DNA of 64,000 bases from Rhizobium laguerreae (GCF_002008165.1 NZ_MRDM01000011.1:62001-126000), one strand, 5' to 3'; numbered from the stretch's first letter, positions 8,682 through 18,315 are shown. Notes: a model not told the origin generated them from the letters alone. Program-made: numbers and translations.

Positions 8682-9674
8682 TCAAGCTCCGAGAACGATA
8701 TTGGCGGCACTTTCCTTCAGCTCGACGCCGAAGGCCCGCTGATAGTGCTCGGCGACCAGCGGACGCTCCAGCTCGTCGCACTTGTTGAGGAATGTGACGC
8801 GGAAGGCGAAGGCGAGATCGCCGAAGATCTCGGCGTTTTCGGCCCAGGTGATGACCGTGCGCGGGCTCATCACGGTGGACAGATCACCGTTCATGAAGGC
8901 AGCGCGCGTCAGGTCGGCGACGCGCACCATCTTCGACACGGTCTCGCGGCCGCCCTTGTCCTTGCCGAAGCTCTTCACCTTGGCGGAAACGATATTCACT
9001 TCATGATCATGCGGCAGATAGTTCAGCGTGGTGACGATCGACCAGCGGTCCATCTGCGCCTGGTTGATCTGCTGCGTGCCGTGATAGAGGCCGGTCGTGT
9101 CACCGAGGCCGATCGTGTTCGCAGTCGCAAACAGACGGAAGGCCGGGTGCGGCCGAATGACGCGGCTCTGGTCGAGTAGCGTCAGGCGGCCGGAGGATTC
9201 GAGCACGCGCTGGATGACGAACATCACATCGGGACGGCCGGCGTCATATTCGTCGAAGACGAGCGCAACATTGTGCTGATAGGCCCAGGGCAGGATGCCG
9301 TCTTTGAATTCGGTGACCTGCAGCCCGTCCTTGACGACGATCGCATCCTTGCCGACGAGATCGATACGGCTGACATGGCTGTCGAGGTTGATGCGCACGC
9401 AAGGCCAGTTGAGCCGCGCCGCCACCTGCTCGATATGCGAGGACTTGCCCGTGCCGTGATAGCCGGAGATCATCACGCGGCGGTTATGGGCGAAGCCAGC
9501 GAGAATGGCGAGCGTCGTGTCGCGGTCGAACAGGTAGTCGGTATCGAGGTCCGGCACATAGGCGTCGCCCTTGCTGTAGGCGGGAACGCGGATGTCGGAA
9601 TCGATGCCGAAGGCCTCGCGAACCGAAACGGTGGTATCGGGCAGTTCTGATATATCCAGGTCGATCTTGCTCAT
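8682..9674 (-). CDS. cobS: Cobaltochelatase AAA+ subunit CobS
   Basis: 330 aa from ATG 9674; an adjacent ATG at 9677 is only two bases from the GGAG ribosome-binding site, so the second is preferred. Walker A 'GYHGTGKSS' is at residues 71-79 and Walker B 'VFDEYD' at about 139-144. '[12 protein letters not shown]' and '[12 protein letters not shown]' carry the sensor regions. CobS hydrolyses ATP to drive cobalt insertion with CobT and CobN in the late aerobic cobalamin pathway. It is first in the cobS-cobT operon. Confidence 0.97.
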   Translation of the reverse strand: MSKIDLDISELPDTTVSVREAFGIDSDIRVPAYSKGDAYVPDLDTDYLFDRDTTLAILAGFAHNRRVMISGYHGTGKSSHIEQVAARLNWPCVRINLDSHVSRIDLVGKDAIVVKDGLQVTEFKDGILPWAYQHNVALVFDEYDAGRPDVMFVIQRVLESSGRLTLLDQSRVIRPHPAFRLFATANTIGLGDTTGLYHGTQQINQAQMDRWSIVTTLNYLPHDHEVNIVSAKVKSFGKDKGGRETVSKMVRVADLTRAAFMNGDLSTVMSPRTVITWAENAEIFGDLAFAFRVTFLNKCDELERPLVAEHYQRAFGVELKESAANIVLGA

Positions 9675-9677
9675 CAT

Positions 9678-9984
9678 GTCTCCAAGGCGGGTGATGCCAC
9701 CCGGCCATACTGTCTCAGGCCATGTCGCAACCCAGACGCCGCGTTTTTTATTCCGCGCCCGTCCAGGTCGGAACGTCGGCGATACTTCTCCGGGACTGAA
9801 ACGAAACCTCGGCGGGATAATGACCGCGTGCGAGCATTCTTGAAAGAGTCCCGGACAAGAAACGCCGCGTCCGGAAGGTCGGCGGAGGCGATGTCGGGAA
9901 AACGCACAAATATGAGCCGCGTTTGCCTGCGGCCTCAGCCGATTGGGACCATACCCGATTGAAGCCCAAGAGCAAGGACGGGAA
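9678..9984. other. Intergenic region between cobS and the J-domain gene
   Basis: About 307 bp with no convincing gene. I see no cobalamin-riboswitch core (B12 box) upstream of cobS. A 77-codon minus frame (9674-9907) lacks a plausible ribosome-binding site and protein-like composition. The cobS promoter must lie here. Confidence 0.6.
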
Positions 9985-10602
9985 TTAACAAAAACCGTTC
10001 TGCTTCAACAATTGATAGGCCTGGATGACTGCGCGGAAACGCTCCTCCGAGCCGCGGTCGCCGCCATTGGCATCCGGATGGTGTTTCTTCACCAGTTCCT
10101 TGTAGCGGCTCTTGATCTCCGCCGATGTCGCATTGGCGTCGAGGCCCATCGTTTCGAAGGCCTTGGTTTCCAGCGATTTCAGCTTGCGCGCCTGGGGGAA
10201 ACGCGGTCCGCTGCCTTTGCCGCCTTCCTTGACGAAGCCGAAGGGATCGCGAACGCGGGTATAGGCGCCGGAGCGGATCTCCGAATGCAGCGGACTGTCC
10301 TTCGCCGCCTTGTTGACGCCGACCGTCCATGTCGGCCGATGGCCGGTGATCGCCTCTTTCTGGTAACGCGCGATCTCGCCGTCCGAAAGACCGGAGAAAT
10401 AATTGTAGCCCTTGTTGTATTCCTTGACGTGCTCGAAGCAGAACAAGAAGAACTGGCCTTCCGCATTGCGGCCGACGGGAGCGCGATGCGCCCCCTTCTT
10501 GTCGCACCCGTCCCATTGACAGGTAGGCGGCGCCTGCTCTGTCTCCGGCTCGCGTTTGCGGCGTGTTCGGATGCGATCGAAATATTTGGAATCAAGTCTC
10601 AT
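9985..10602 (-). CDS. J-domain (DnaJ-class) molecular chaperone
   Basis: 205 aa from ATG 10602. The N-terminal part carries a CxxxxC/H cluster ('[15 protein letters not shown]') and '[24 protein letters not shown]'. The C-terminal 60 residues are a J-domain with the required HPD within '[26 protein letters not shown]'. J-proteins stimulate the ATPase of DnaK-type Hsp70s. The C-terminal placement of the J-domain and the absence of G/F and zinc-finger regions make it a type III J-protein; the alphaproteobacterial family has no clear client. It is divergent from the BolA gene across 102 bp. Confidence 0.88.
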   Translation of the reverse strand: MRLDSKYFDRIRTRRKREPETEQAPPTCQWDGCDKKGAHRAPVGRNAEGQFFLFCFEHVKEYNKGYNYFSGLSDGEIARYQKEAITGHRPTWTVGVNKAAKDSPLHSEIRSGAYTRVRDPFGFVKEGGKGSGPRFPQARKLKSLETKAFETMGLDANATSAEIKSRYKELVKKHHPDANGGDRGSEERFRAVIQAYQLLKQNGFC

Positions 10603-10704
10603 GACGGCGCTAATTATGGGGCTGTCGCGAAGCGACAACAAGAATTGACAAACGGGAATGTTGCAGGCTTGGTAGGAACCCTTTTCGCGAACCAGCAAGA
10701 CCGG

Positions 10705-10989
10705 ATGATGACCCTGCGAACCCGCATCGAAGAAAAACTTGTCAAAGCCTTCGCGCCCGAACGCCTGAGCGTCATCGACGAAAGCCATCTGCATGCCGGC
10801 CACCAGCCTGATATCACGGGCACCGGCGAAACCCATATGCGGGTGAGGATCGTTTCCGGAAAATTCGCCGGCATGTCGCGGCTGGCGCGTCACCGGGCCA
10901 TCACCGACCTGTTGAAACCGGAGCTTGATGCCGGCCTGCATGCGCTGGCCGTCGAACCGGCTGCACCAGATGAACCGACCCGCTGGTAG
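10705..10989 (+). CDS. BolA family protein
   Basis: 94 aa from ATG 10705 (a second ATG is at 10708). The BolA fold signature is present: 'LRTRIEEKLVKAFAPERLSVIDESHLHAGH', then 'THMRVRIVSGKFAGMSRLARHRAITDLL' and a C-terminal 'LHALAVEP'. BolA proteins pair with monothiol glutaredoxins to carry or sense [2Fe-2S] clusters; the conserved histidines of the family are visible. The frame is open far upstream, antisense to the J-domain gene, but only this part matches the family. Confidence 0.93.
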   Translation: MMTLRTRIEEKLVKAFAPERLSVIDESHLHAGHQPDITGTGETHMRVRIVSGKFAGMSRLARHRAITDLLKPELDAGLHALAVEPAAPDEPTRW

Positions 10990-11037
10990 CGGCACCGAAG
11001 CCTATATGGATATTCGCCGCCTAAAACCCAAGCCGAA

Positions 11038-12348
11038 TCAGGCTGGCTTTGCGCCGTCTTCCCCGGCCGGGCGGATGCGCAGCTTGGTGATGCGGTTCTT
11101 CTCGCGCTTCATGACGACGAAACGCTTGCCGTAGAAGGTGAAGGCCTGGCGCTCTTCCGGGATGGTCATCGATTCGTGGATGACGAGGCCGGCGATCGTC
11201 GTCGCTTCCTCATCGGGCAGGTTCCAGTCGAGCGCCCGGTTCAGGTCGCGGATCGGCACGCCGCCGTCGACGACGACGGAACCGTCGGCTTCCTGACGCA
11301 CGCCCTGTATCTCGATATCGTGTTCGTCGGAAATGTCGCCGACGATTTCCTCGAGAATATCCTCCAGCGTGACGATGCCCTGCACCTCGCCATATTCGTC
11401 GACGACGACGGCGAAATGCTGCTTGCGCCGCAGGAAGGCGTTGAGCTGGTCCTCGAGGTTGGTGCTGTCGGGCACGAACCACGGCTTCTGCGCGATCTTC
11501 ACGATATCGAGGTTCTGCGGCTCCATGTTCGGCTCGGCGAGCGCCCGCAGCAGATCCTTGGCGTGGACGACGCCGATGATGTTGTCGATCGTGCCGCGCC
11601 ACAATGGCATACGCGTGTAGGGACTTTCGAGGATGACGCGCACCACCGCTTCCGGCGCATCGTCGGCATTGATCGCCCGCATCGCGGTGCGGTGGACCAT
11701 GATGTCGGAGAGTTCGAGCTCGCTGAGATCGAGCACGCCACCGAGGCGGTCACGGTCGGCCTTCACCACCGATCCCTCGCGGTGCAGCAGATCGACGGCG
11801 CCACGCAGCTCCTCATGCGCCGTCAGCATCGATGTCTCTCGTGAGAGATTGATGCCGAACAGCGAAAGAATCTGCCGCACGATTGCATTGACGAAGGAGG
11901 AAATCGGGCCGACGACTGCGACGAAGAGCTTGGCCGGCAGCGCGATGGCGAGTGCGAAGCGCTCAGGCGCCGAAATCGCCCAGCTCTTCGGCAGCACTTC
12001 GGCGAAGATGACCAGGATGACGGTCATCGCCAGCGTCGCCAGCGCCACGCCGGAACTGCCGAACAGCCCGAGGAAGAGGCTGGTGGCGATCGAGGAGGAC
12101 AGGATATTGGCGAGATTGTTGCCGATGAGCAGCGCGCCGATCAGCCGGTCGCGCCGCTCGATCAACTGCCGGACGAAGCCGGCACGTTCGTCGCCGTTGA
12201 CCTCGAGCGTATGAATACGGCTGCGCGAAACGGCGGTCAGCGCGGTCTCGGAGCCGGAAAAGAAGGCGGACATGAGCACCAGCGCCGTGATCGAAAGGAT
12301 CTCCGGCCAATATGTCGAAAGAAATGCCAGAGCGCCTTCGACCGACAT
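11038..12348 (-). CDS. CNNM/CorC-type membrane protein with CBS domains (HlyC/CorC family)
   Basis: 436 aa. The N-terminal DUF21/CNNM membrane domain spans about residues 10-190 ('SITALVLMSAFFSGSETALTAVSRSRIH'). Two CBS domains follow ('MVHRTAMRAINADDAPEAVVRVI...YTRMPLWRGTIDNIIGVVHAKDLL' and 'HFAVVVDEYGEVQGIVTLEDILEEIVGDI'), then a C-terminal CorC_HlyC domain. These inner-membrane proteins are linked to Mg2+ or Co2+ efflux; 'hemolysin' is a historical label. The start codon overlaps the aroB stop by one base, so it is the third gene of an aroK-aroB-CNNM operon. Confidence 0.93.
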   Translation of the reverse strand: MSVEGALAFLSTYWPEILSITALVLMSAFFSGSETALTAVSRSRIHTLEVNGDERAGFVRQLIERRDRLIGALLIGNNLANILSSSIATSLFLGLFGSSGVALATLAMTVILVIFAEVLPKSWAISAPERFALAIALPAKLFVAVVGPISSFVNAIVRQILSLFGINLSRETSMLTAHEELRGAVDLLHREGSVVKADRDRLGGVLDLSELELSDIMVHRTAMRAINADDAPEAVVRVILESPYTRMPLWRGTIDNIIGVVHAKDLLRALAEPNMEPQNLDIVKIAQKPWFVPDSTNLEDQLNAFLRRKQHFAVVVDEYGEVQGIVTLEDILEEIVGDISDEHDIEIQGVRQEADGSVVVDGGVPIRDLNRALDWNLPDEEATTIAGLVIHESMTIPEERQAFTFYGKRFVVMKREKNRITKLRIRPAGEDGAKPA

Positions 12349-13478
12349 CAGGCGTGTTTTTCCTGAAGAAAGCTGATCACTTCGGACGCCGGAACATCGT
12401 CGGCGACGAAAGACTGGCCGACGCCGCGCGTCAGGATGAAGGTGAGCTTGCCGCTCTTGACCTTCTTGTCCTGGGCGATCGCGTCCATCAGCGTTTCGGC
12501 GGGCGGCAGTTCGCCCGGAATGTCGGACATGCGGGTCGGCAGGCCGACCTCCTTCAGATGCCGCTCGACGCGCCGCGCATCGTCGGGGCTTGCAAGGTTC
12601 ATCCGTGCGGAGAATTCGTGCGCCAGCACCATGCCGATCGAAACGCCCTCGCCATGCACGAGGCGGGAGCTGTCATAGGCGGTCGCCGCTTCCAGTGCGT
12701 GGCCGAAGGTATGGCCGAGATTGAGCAGCGCCCGCTGACCATTCTCACGCTCGTCGGCAACGACGACATCAGCCTTTGCCTGGCAGCTTGCGGCAATCGC
12801 CTCGATGCGCGCGGAGCCGCCTGCGAAAACCGCCTTCCAGTTCGCTTCCAGCCAGGCAAAGAAATCCGGCTTGTCGATCAGCCCGTATTTCGCGACCTCG
12901 GCGTAACCTGCGCGAAATTCGCGCGCGCTCAACGAATTCAGCACATCCGTATCGGCCAGAACCAAGTCCGGCTGATGGAAGACGCCGATCAGATTCTTGC
13001 CGTGGCGGGAATTGATGCCGGTCTTGCCGCCGACGGAGGAATCGACCTGCGACAGCAGCGAGGTCGGTACCTGCACGAAGCGCACGCCGCGGCGGACGAT
13101 GCCGGCCGCAAATCCCGAAAGATCGCCGATGACGCCGCCGCCCAGCGCGATGACGTAATCGTTACGCTCGACGCGCGCCTCAAGCACCTTGTCGCAGGCC
13201 GTGATCAGATGTTCGAAGCTCTTGGTCTTCTCGCCGGCAGGCAGGACGACCGCAGCCGAGGCTATACCCGCTTCATCCAGGCTTGCGACGAGAGCTTTGA
13301 GATAGAGCGGCGCGACATTTTCGTCGGTGATAACAGCCGCCTTGCGGCCCTTGAGGCGAGAGGCGATCTCGGCGCCGGCCCGCACGATCAGCCCCGGCCC
13401 GATCAGGATGTCGTAGGCGCGCTCGCCGAGCGGCACATGCACCGTTCGGATGGCGGAGGCGGAGGTTATCGCATTCAT
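12348..13478 (-). CDS. aroB: 3-dehydroquinate synthase
   Basis: 376 aa. NAD-binding and metal-site blocks of DHQ synthase are present: 'VIALGGGVIGDLSGFAAGIVRRGVRFVQVPTSLLSQVDSSVGGKTGIN', 'AEVAKYGLI', and 'LLNLGHTFGHALE' with the zinc histidines. It converts DAHP to 3-dehydroquinate in the shikimate pathway. The start overlaps the aroK stop by four bases (ATGA) and the stop touches the CNNM gene, showing tight translational coupling. Confidence 0.98.
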   Translation of the reverse strand: MNAITSASAIRTVHVPLGERAYDILIGPGLIVRAGAEIASRLKGRKAAVITDENVAPLYLKALVASLDEAGIASAAVVLPAGEKTKSFEHLITACDKVLEARVERNDYVIALGGGVIGDLSGFAAGIVRRGVRFVQVPTSLLSQVDSSVGGKTGINSRHGKNLIGVFHQPDLVLADTDVLNSLSAREFRAGYAEVAKYGLIDKPDFFAWLEANWKAVFAGGSARIEAIAASCQAKADVVVADERENGQRALLNLGHTFGHALEAATAYDSSRLVHGEGVSIGMVLAHEFSARMNLASPDDARRVERHLKEVGLPTRMSDIPGELPPAETLMDAIAQDKKVKSGKLTFILTRGVGQSFVADDVPASEVISFLQEKHA

Positions 13479-14065
13479 GACGCTGCACTTTCCTTCTGAG
13501 CTTCGATCAAGGCCTTTAAGACTTCGTCGGCCATGATTTCCTTGCGGACGTCGCGCGAAAGCACGGTCAGATCGGCCTGCGCATAGATCGGATAACGCGC
13601 ATTCATCAGGCCCTCGAGCGTCTGCTTCGGATTTTCGGTCTTGAGCAGCGGCCGCGTGTCGCGTTTGGCGACCCGGTCCCAGAGCACGTCGAGATCGGCC
13701 TTCAGCCAGACGGAAAGGCCGCCCTTCTTGATATGCTTGCGCGTTCGGTCGTTGATGAAGGCGCCGCCTCCGGTGGAGACGACACGCTGCCCGCTCTTCA
13801 GCAGCCGCTTGATCACCCGCGCTTCCAGCGCCCGGAACTCCTGCTCGCCATAGGCGGCGAAAAGCTCGGCGATCGTCATGCGCGACACCCGCTCGATCTC
13901 GAGATCGCTGTCGATGAAGGGAATGGCGAGCTGGCTGGCGACGATGCGCCCGACAGAGGATTTGCCGGCGCCCATCAGGCCGACAAGGATGAGATTGCGT
14001 GAACCGAGCGCGGCACGAGCTCTGTCTTTCAAGCTGTCAGCAACGGTCAGCAGTTGTTCACTCAT
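13475..14065 (-). CDS. aroK: Shikimate kinase
   Basis: 196 aa from ATG 14065; a GTG at 14077 would add four residues. P-loop GLMGAGKS is at residues 29-36, followed by 'FIDSDLEIER' and 'FRALEARVIKRLL...VVSTGGGAFI', the shikimate-binding and core motifs. It phosphorylates shikimate to shikimate-3-phosphate. The aroK-aroB order with a 4-bp overlap is the classic arrangement. Confidence 0.97.
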   Translation of the reverse strand: MSEQLLTVADSLKDRARAALGSRNLILVGLMGAGKSSVGRIVASQLAIPFIDSDLEIERVSRMTIAELFAAYGEQEFRALEARVIKRLLKSGQRVVSTGGGAFINDRTRKHIKKGGLSVWLKADLDVLWDRVAKRDTRPLLKTENPKQTLEGLMNARYPIYAQADLTVLSRDVRKEIMADEVLKALIEAQKESAAS

Positions 14066-14211
14066 CGGTCCATTCACACTTTGTTTGCAAACGGTATCGA
14101 CAAATGCAGGTGGAGCGTCAAGTCGCAGGCAAGGGAATCATGGCTTGAATACCGCTTCTTGCACTTGCAGATAGGCTTCTTATAACAGAAGCAGCATGAA
14201 GGAGTTACCTG

Positions 14212-14388
14212 ATGCCGACCCTGTTCCGCTTCCTGTTCGTCTGCGCGATCCTCGCCGGGGCGGTCTACGGAGCGATGCTGGCGCTTGTGACCTTCGTGGA
14301 GCCCGAGCCGCGCGACGTGACGATCCGCATCCCGTCCGAGCGGGTCAATCCGCCCGCCACGGGCGCAATCGACACGACCAGGAAGTGA
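14212..14388 (+). CDS. Small single-pass membrane protein upstream of xerD
   Basis: 58 aa, too short for many gene callers. ATG 14212 follows GAAGGAG with good spacing. One N-terminal hydrophobic segment ('[23 protein letters not shown]') leads into a short charged/proline tail ('[22 protein letters not shown]'). The stop at 14388 is five bases before the xerD start, so the two are probably co-translated. I do not recognise a function. The tail containing '[12 protein letters not shown]' seems to recur before xerD in rhizobia, from memory only. Confidence 0.7.
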   Translation: MPTLFRFLFVCAILAGAVYGAMLALVTFVEPEPRDVTIRIPSERVNPPATGAIDTTRK

Positions 14389-14393
14389 CCGGC

Positions 14394-15347
14394 ATGGTGG
14401 ATCTCGGCCGCGTCCATGTGGAATCCTTCCTGGAGATGATGAGCGCCGAGCGGGGTGCTGCCGCCAATACGCTGCAATCCTATGAACGCGATCTCGACGA
14501 CATCAGAACCTTCCTGAAGGAGCGCAGCATCCGGCTCACCGAAGCCGCCTCCGCCGATCTCGCCGCCTATCTCTCCTCGCTCGCCCGAAAGGGCTTCAAA
14601 CCCTCGTCCCAGGCGCGCCGGCTTGCCGCCATGCGGCAATTCTACAAATTCCTCTACGCCGAGGGACTGAGGACCGACGACCCCACCGGCATACTCGATG
14701 CGCCGAAGAAGGGCCGTCCGCTGCCGAAGACGATGGGCGTCGAAGAGGTCGGCAGGCTGCTTTCGCAGGCCGAGGCCGAGGCGGAGGATGCAAGCCCGGG
14801 CCAGCTGCAGCGCCTGCGCATGCTGGCACTGCTGGAATTGCTCTATGCCACCGGAATGCGGGTCAGCGAACTCGTCTCGCTTCCAGCCCGCGTGCTCGAT
14901 CAGGAAGGCCGTTTCCTGATGATCCGCGGCAAGGGCAACAAGGAGCGGCTGGTGCCGCTGTCGCAATCGGCGATATCAGCCCTGAAATCCTACGGGCGCC
15001 TGCTGGCGGTGGAAAATGCAGCGGCGAAGGAGCCGCAGGAAAGCCCCTGGCTGTTTCCCTCCGTCTCGAAGGAAGGATACCTGCCGCGCCAGGTTTTTGC
15101 CCGCGACCTCAAGAACCTGGCGATCCGCGCCGGCCTGACGCCGTCGCTGATCTCGCCGCATGTCATGCGCCACGCCTTTGCCAGCCACCTGCTGGCCAAC
15201 GGCGCCGATCTGCGCGTCGTACAGGAACTCCTCGGCCATTCGGACATTTCGACCACACAGATCTACACACATGTCCTCGAAGAGAGGCTGCAGCAGCTTG
15301 TCCAGACGCATCACCCCCTTGCCAAACAGGCGAAAAAGCACGAATAG
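14394..15347 (+). CDS. xerD: Tyrosine recombinase XerD
   Basis: 317 aa. The N-terminal SAM-like core-binding domain runs to about residue 95 ('[23 protein letters not shown]'). The C-terminal catalytic domain has the RHRHY residues: Arg in '[13 protein letters not shown]', '[12 protein letters not shown]', '[15 protein letters not shown]', with the nucleophile Tyr291. It resolves chromosome dimers at dif together with XerC, under FtsK. The start ATG 14394 is chosen over upstream in-frame positions because they overlap the small membrane protein gene. Chromosomal location beside accA fits a housekeeping XerD rather than an element integrase. Confidence 0.95.
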   Translation: MVDLGRVHVESFLEMMSAERGAAANTLQSYERDLDDIRTFLKERSIRLTEAASADLAAYLSSLARKGFKPSSQARRLAAMRQFYKFLYAEGLRTDDPTGILDAPKKGRPLPKTMGVEEVGRLLSQAEAEAEDASPGQLQRLRMLALLELLYATGMRVSELVSLPARVLDQEGRFLMIRGKGNKERLVPLSQSAISALKSYGRLLAVENAAAKEPQESPWLFPSVSKEGYLPRQVFARDLKNLAIRAGLTPSLISPHVMRHAFASHLLANGADLRVVQELLGHSDISTTQIYTHVLEERLQQLVQTHHPLAKQAKKHE

Positions 15348-15409
15348 GACCGGCGACAAGGGGCGGAGCCAGGAAAACGCCCCGGGCACAAGGAACGGAA
15401 ACGCACCTC

Positions 15410-16363
15410 ATGCACAATTATCTCGACTTCGAAAAGCCGATCTCCGACCTCGAAGGCAAGATCATCGAGCTGAAGAAGCTCGCAACGGAAGACGAGAGCA
15501 TCGACACCACCGATGAGATCGGCAGGCTGGAGGTTCGCGTCCGCGACGCGATCGTCGAAATCTATTCCAAGCTCAATCCCTGGCAGAAGACGCAGGTCGC
15601 CCGCCATCCGCAGCGCCCGCATTTTGTCGATTACGCCAAGACGCTGTTCCAGGAATTCACGCCGCTTGCCGGCGACCGCAAATTTTCCGAGGATGCCGCG
15701 ATCCAGGCGGGCCTTGCCCGTTTCCGTGGCCAGCCCGTCGCCGTCATCGGCCAGGAAAAGGGCAATGATACCAAGAGTCGCCTGAAGCACAATTTCGGCA
15801 GCCCCCGCCCGGAAGGCTACCGCAAGGCGATCCGCATTCTTGAAATGGCCGATCGTTTCGGCCTGCCGGTGATTTCGCTGGTGGATACGGCAGGCGCCTA
15901 TCCCGGCGTCGGCGCCGAAGAGCGCGGCCAGGCCGAGGCGATCGCCCGCTCGACGGAAATGTGTCTCGGCGTCAAAGTTCCCCTGGTTTCCGTCGTCATC
16001 GGCGAAGGCGGCTCGGGCGGCGCCATCGCCATCGCCACCGGCAACAAGGTCTACATGCTCGAGCATTCGATCTATAGCGTCATCTCGCCGGAAGGTGCTG
16101 CCTCCATCCTCTGGCGCGATTCCACCCGCGCCCGGGAAGCGGCGACCAACATGAAGATCACCGCCGAGGACCTGAAATCGCTCGGCGTCATCGACGGCAT
16201 CATTTCCGAGCCGCTCGGCGGCGCGCATCGCGATCCGGACAGCGTGATTGCCGCAACCGGTGACGTGATCGCCAGCGCTCTGGCCGAAATGGCACCCCGC
16301 TCGGGCGAGCAGCTACGCAACGACCGCCGCCAGAAATTCCTCGCCATGGGCCGCAATCTCTAA
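15410..16363 (+). CDS. accA: Acetyl-CoA carboxylase carboxyltransferase subunit alpha
   Basis: 317 aa, the standard length. The N-terminus is '[22 protein letters not shown]'. The carboxyltransferase core has '[34 protein letters not shown]' and '[39 protein letters not shown]'. With AccD it transfers the carboxyl group from biotin to acetyl-CoA, giving malonyl-CoA for fatty acid synthesis. It is 62 bp after xerD on the same strand, a pairing I recall as common in Rhizobiales. Confidence 0.98.
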   Translation: MHNYLDFEKPISDLEGKIIELKKLATEDESIDTTDEIGRLEVRVRDAIVEIYSKLNPWQKTQVARHPQRPHFVDYAKTLFQEFTPLAGDRKFSEDAAIQAGLARFRGQPVAVIGQEKGNDTKSRLKHNFGSPRPEGYRKAIRILEMADRFGLPVISLVDTAGAYPGVGAEERGQAEAIARSTEMCLGVKVPLVSVVIGEGGSGGAIAIATGNKVYMLEHSIYSVISPEGAASILWRDSTRAREAATNMKITAEDLKSLGVIDGIISEPLGGAHRDPDSVIAATGDVIASALAEMAPRSGEQLRNDRRQKFLAMGRNL

Positions 16364-16559
16364 CGGACATTCAGCTCTTTGCCGATTGGGGCCAAATCTT
16401 GGCCACATTGATGTTATCTGTAGCATTCGCGCTTGCGGGGATGTTCCAGGCACGTCATAGGCTGGTAAGGACTTGTAAAGTATAAACCGTCTATGATTCC
16501 GTTTGATGCCCGGACTCCATGGGCGGACCGGGTCGCATTATCTTTATGGGCTAGTTGGG

Positions 16560-17786
16560 ATGCGCATACGTCATTTTGCCTATATTTCCCTCATGGCGCT
16601 GGCTCTGTCCGGCTGCAATGATGCGTTGGAAACCGCGCAGGTCGACCTTTCCAAGGTCAAGAACAAGGTCGAGCAGCCGCTTCCCAGCCATATCCTCGCG
16701 CAGATGTCCGCCAAGGGCATGGACCGCAATTCGCCGATCATGATCCGCATCTTCAAGGAAGAAGGTGCCATGGAGATCTGGAAGGCGAAGACCGACAACC
16801 GTTTCGACAAGATCGCCGATTACAAGATCTGCGCCTGGTCCGGCCGTCTCGGTCCGAAGGTGAAGACCGGCGACCGGCAGGCGCCGGAAGGTTTCTACGA
16901 CCTGACGCGCGCCAATCTGAACCCCAATTCCAAATATTATCTGGCGATCAACACCGGCTTCCCGAATCGTTACGACTCGGTGAACGGCCGCACCGGCTCC
17001 GATCTGATGATCCACGGCGCCTGCTCGTCTTCCGGCTGCTATTCGATGACCGACCAGCAGGTGCTGGAGATCTACGCTTTTGCCCGCGACGCCTTCAAGG
17101 GCGGCCAGTCGACCGTGCAGCTGCAGGCTTTCCCCTTCCGCATGACGGCGGAAAACATGGTCAAGCACCGCCTCGACAGCAATTACGACTTCTGGAAGAT
17201 GCTGAAGGTCGGCTACGACAATTTCGAAGTGACGAAGCGCCCGCCTGTGGTGAATGTCTGCGAGAAGAAATACGTCTTCAATCAGCAGGCAACCGACGGC
17301 GGCGCCTTCAATGCCGCCGGCAAATGCCCTGCTATGTCGACGCCGCCGGCACTGACGGCCGCCCTCGCCTCCTACGGCAAGACCTACGATGCCGATTATG
17401 CCAAGGCGATGAGCAAATTTGACGGCATGGCCTGGTACGATCCCACGGAAGCCGAGCGCAAGGCCGTGGTCGCCAAGCTGCGCAAGGGCCGTGAACTGGC
17501 TTACGCTCCGACCGGCACCTCGCTGGAAGCCGGTCGCATGGTCAAGGTCGCCGAACTTGAAGACCTGATGGCCAAGCGCACCGCGCAGGGCCTCGCCGCC
17601 AAAACCGCGCCGGGCGCCACGCCTGCAGCCCCTGCCCAGCCTCAGGCAACAGCCGTCGCTGCCGCGACACCCGCGGTCGTGCCGGTGCCGATGCAGAATC
17701 CGCTGGCCTTTACCGCGCCCGAACCGCAGGAAACGGCAGACGCCACGGCAAAGAAGCCGTTCTGGAAATTCTGGGCGAGGAACTGA
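16560..17786 (+). CDS. Lipoprotein L,D-transpeptidase (YkuD/YafK-like)
   Basis: 408 aa from ATG 16560. The N-terminal signal ends in the lipobox LALSGC with Cys19, so the product is a lipoprotein. The YkuD-type domain has the catalytic motif HGACSSSGC (H152, Cys160) after 'EGFYDLTRANLNPNSKYYLAIN'. The C-terminal 60 residues are Ala/Pro/Gln-rich, a flexible periplasmic tail ending in 'KPFWKFWARN'. L,D-transpeptidases of this YafK/DpaA branch act on peptidoglycan cross-links or on the protein-peptidoglycan bond; which of these applies here is unknown. A TusA-like gene follows five bases after the stop. Confidence 0.9.
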   Translation: MRIRHFAYISLMALALSGCNDALETAQVDLSKVKNKVEQPLPSHILAQMSAKGMDRNSPIMIRIFKEEGAMEIWKAKTDNRFDKIADYKICAWSGRLGPKVKTGDRQAPEGFYDLTRANLNPNSKYYLAINTGFPNRYDSVNGRTGSDLMIHGACSSSGCYSMTDQQVLEIYAFARDAFKGGQSTVQLQAFPFRMTAENMVKHRLDSNYDFWKMLKVGYDNFEVTKRPPVVNVCEKKYVFNQQATDGGAFNAAGKCPAMSTPPALTAALASYGKTYDADYAKAMSKFDGMAWYDPTEAERKAVVAKLRKGRELAYAPTGTSLEAGRMVKVAELEDLMAKRTAQGLAAKTAPGATPAAPAQPQATAVAAATPAVVPVPMQNPLAFTAPEPQETADATAKKPFWKFWARN

Positions 17787-17791
17787 ACGGC

Positions 17792-18016
17792 TTGAACCCC
17801 GTTCTCTACGATCTTCGTGGCCTGAAATGCCCACTCCCCGTGATCAAGACACGCAAGAAGCTCGCCGCCATGGCGAGCGGCACGCTCATTCGCGTCGACA
17901 CCACCGATCCGCTCGCCGTGATCGACATGCCGCACTTCTGCAATGAGGACGGCCACGAACTGGTCGAGACGGAAAAGACCGAAAGCGGCCACCGCTTCCT
18001 GATCCGCAAGCGCTGA
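17792..18016 (+). CDS. TusA/SirA-family sulfurtransferase-like protein
   Basis: 74 aa with the TusA fold pattern: 'YDLRGLKCPLPVIKTRKKLAAM', the CPxP motif with the active-site Cys13, then 'VDTTDPLAVIDMPHFCNEDGHELV'. The start is TTG at 17792, since no ATG or GTG fits; a GAGG lies about 12 bases upstream inside the preceding gene. TusA-type proteins relay persulfide sulfur for tRNA thiolation, molybdenum cofactor or Fe-S related reactions. The partner is not known here. It is probably co-transcribed with the L,D-transpeptidase gene. Confidence 0.9.
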   Translation: MNPVLYDLRGLKCPLPVIKTRKKLAAMASGTLIRVDTTDPLAVIDMPHFCNEDGHELVETEKTESGHRFLIRKR

Positions 18017-18261
18017 AGCGCGTCTCCCAAACCAGTAGCAGATCTAAAAGAGCCACGCAGTAGGTATCTGACCCATGCTCTTTACGGCGCATATCATGCC
18101 GAAGCATGGGACCAGCAAACCGTCGGGCAAAACCAGCGTAATTGAACGAGCCTGGCGGTTCGTACGATAGGCTTCACCGTCAGCTGCGTCCGCGCCTCCC
18201 ACCTTGCCTGCTCGCGCTTTCACAGCTGTCGATAGGAGCGCAAGCAACGGCGAAAATTCAT

Positions 18262-18286
18262 CATACAACTACACAGCTTTTGTATG
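18262..18286. promoter_or_regulatory. Putative GntR/FadR-type operator for the TRAP operon
   Basis: Perfect 7-bp inverted repeat CATACAA (18262-18268) and TTGTATG (18280-18286) with an 11-bp spacer. TTGTATG/CATACAA half-sites resemble those bound by FadR-subfamily GntR regulators, and the operon's last gene encodes such a regulator. It immediately precedes a -35-like TTGACA. Confidence 0.45.
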
Positions 18287-18315
18287 TTGACATTATACTT
18301 TACAGGTTCTAGCCA
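18287..18315 (+). promoter_or_regulatory. Possible sigma-70-type promoter
   Basis: A consensus -35 TTGACA lies at 18287-18292. A weak -10 candidate (TAGCCA) follows after a 17-bp spacer at 18310-18315. It abuts the inverted repeat, so bound regulator would block it. The resulting leader before dctP would be about 300 nt, which is long. Confidence 0.3.

Noticed and set aside
9678..9984. Cobalamin riboswitch upstream of cobS
   Set aside because: Searched by eye for a B12-box-like core and supporting helices; none seen.
14394..15347. Tyrosine recombinase as a sign of a mobile element
   Set aside because: Sequence and neighbours (accA, aro genes) fit housekeeping XerD; no att sites, cargo or excisionase nearby.
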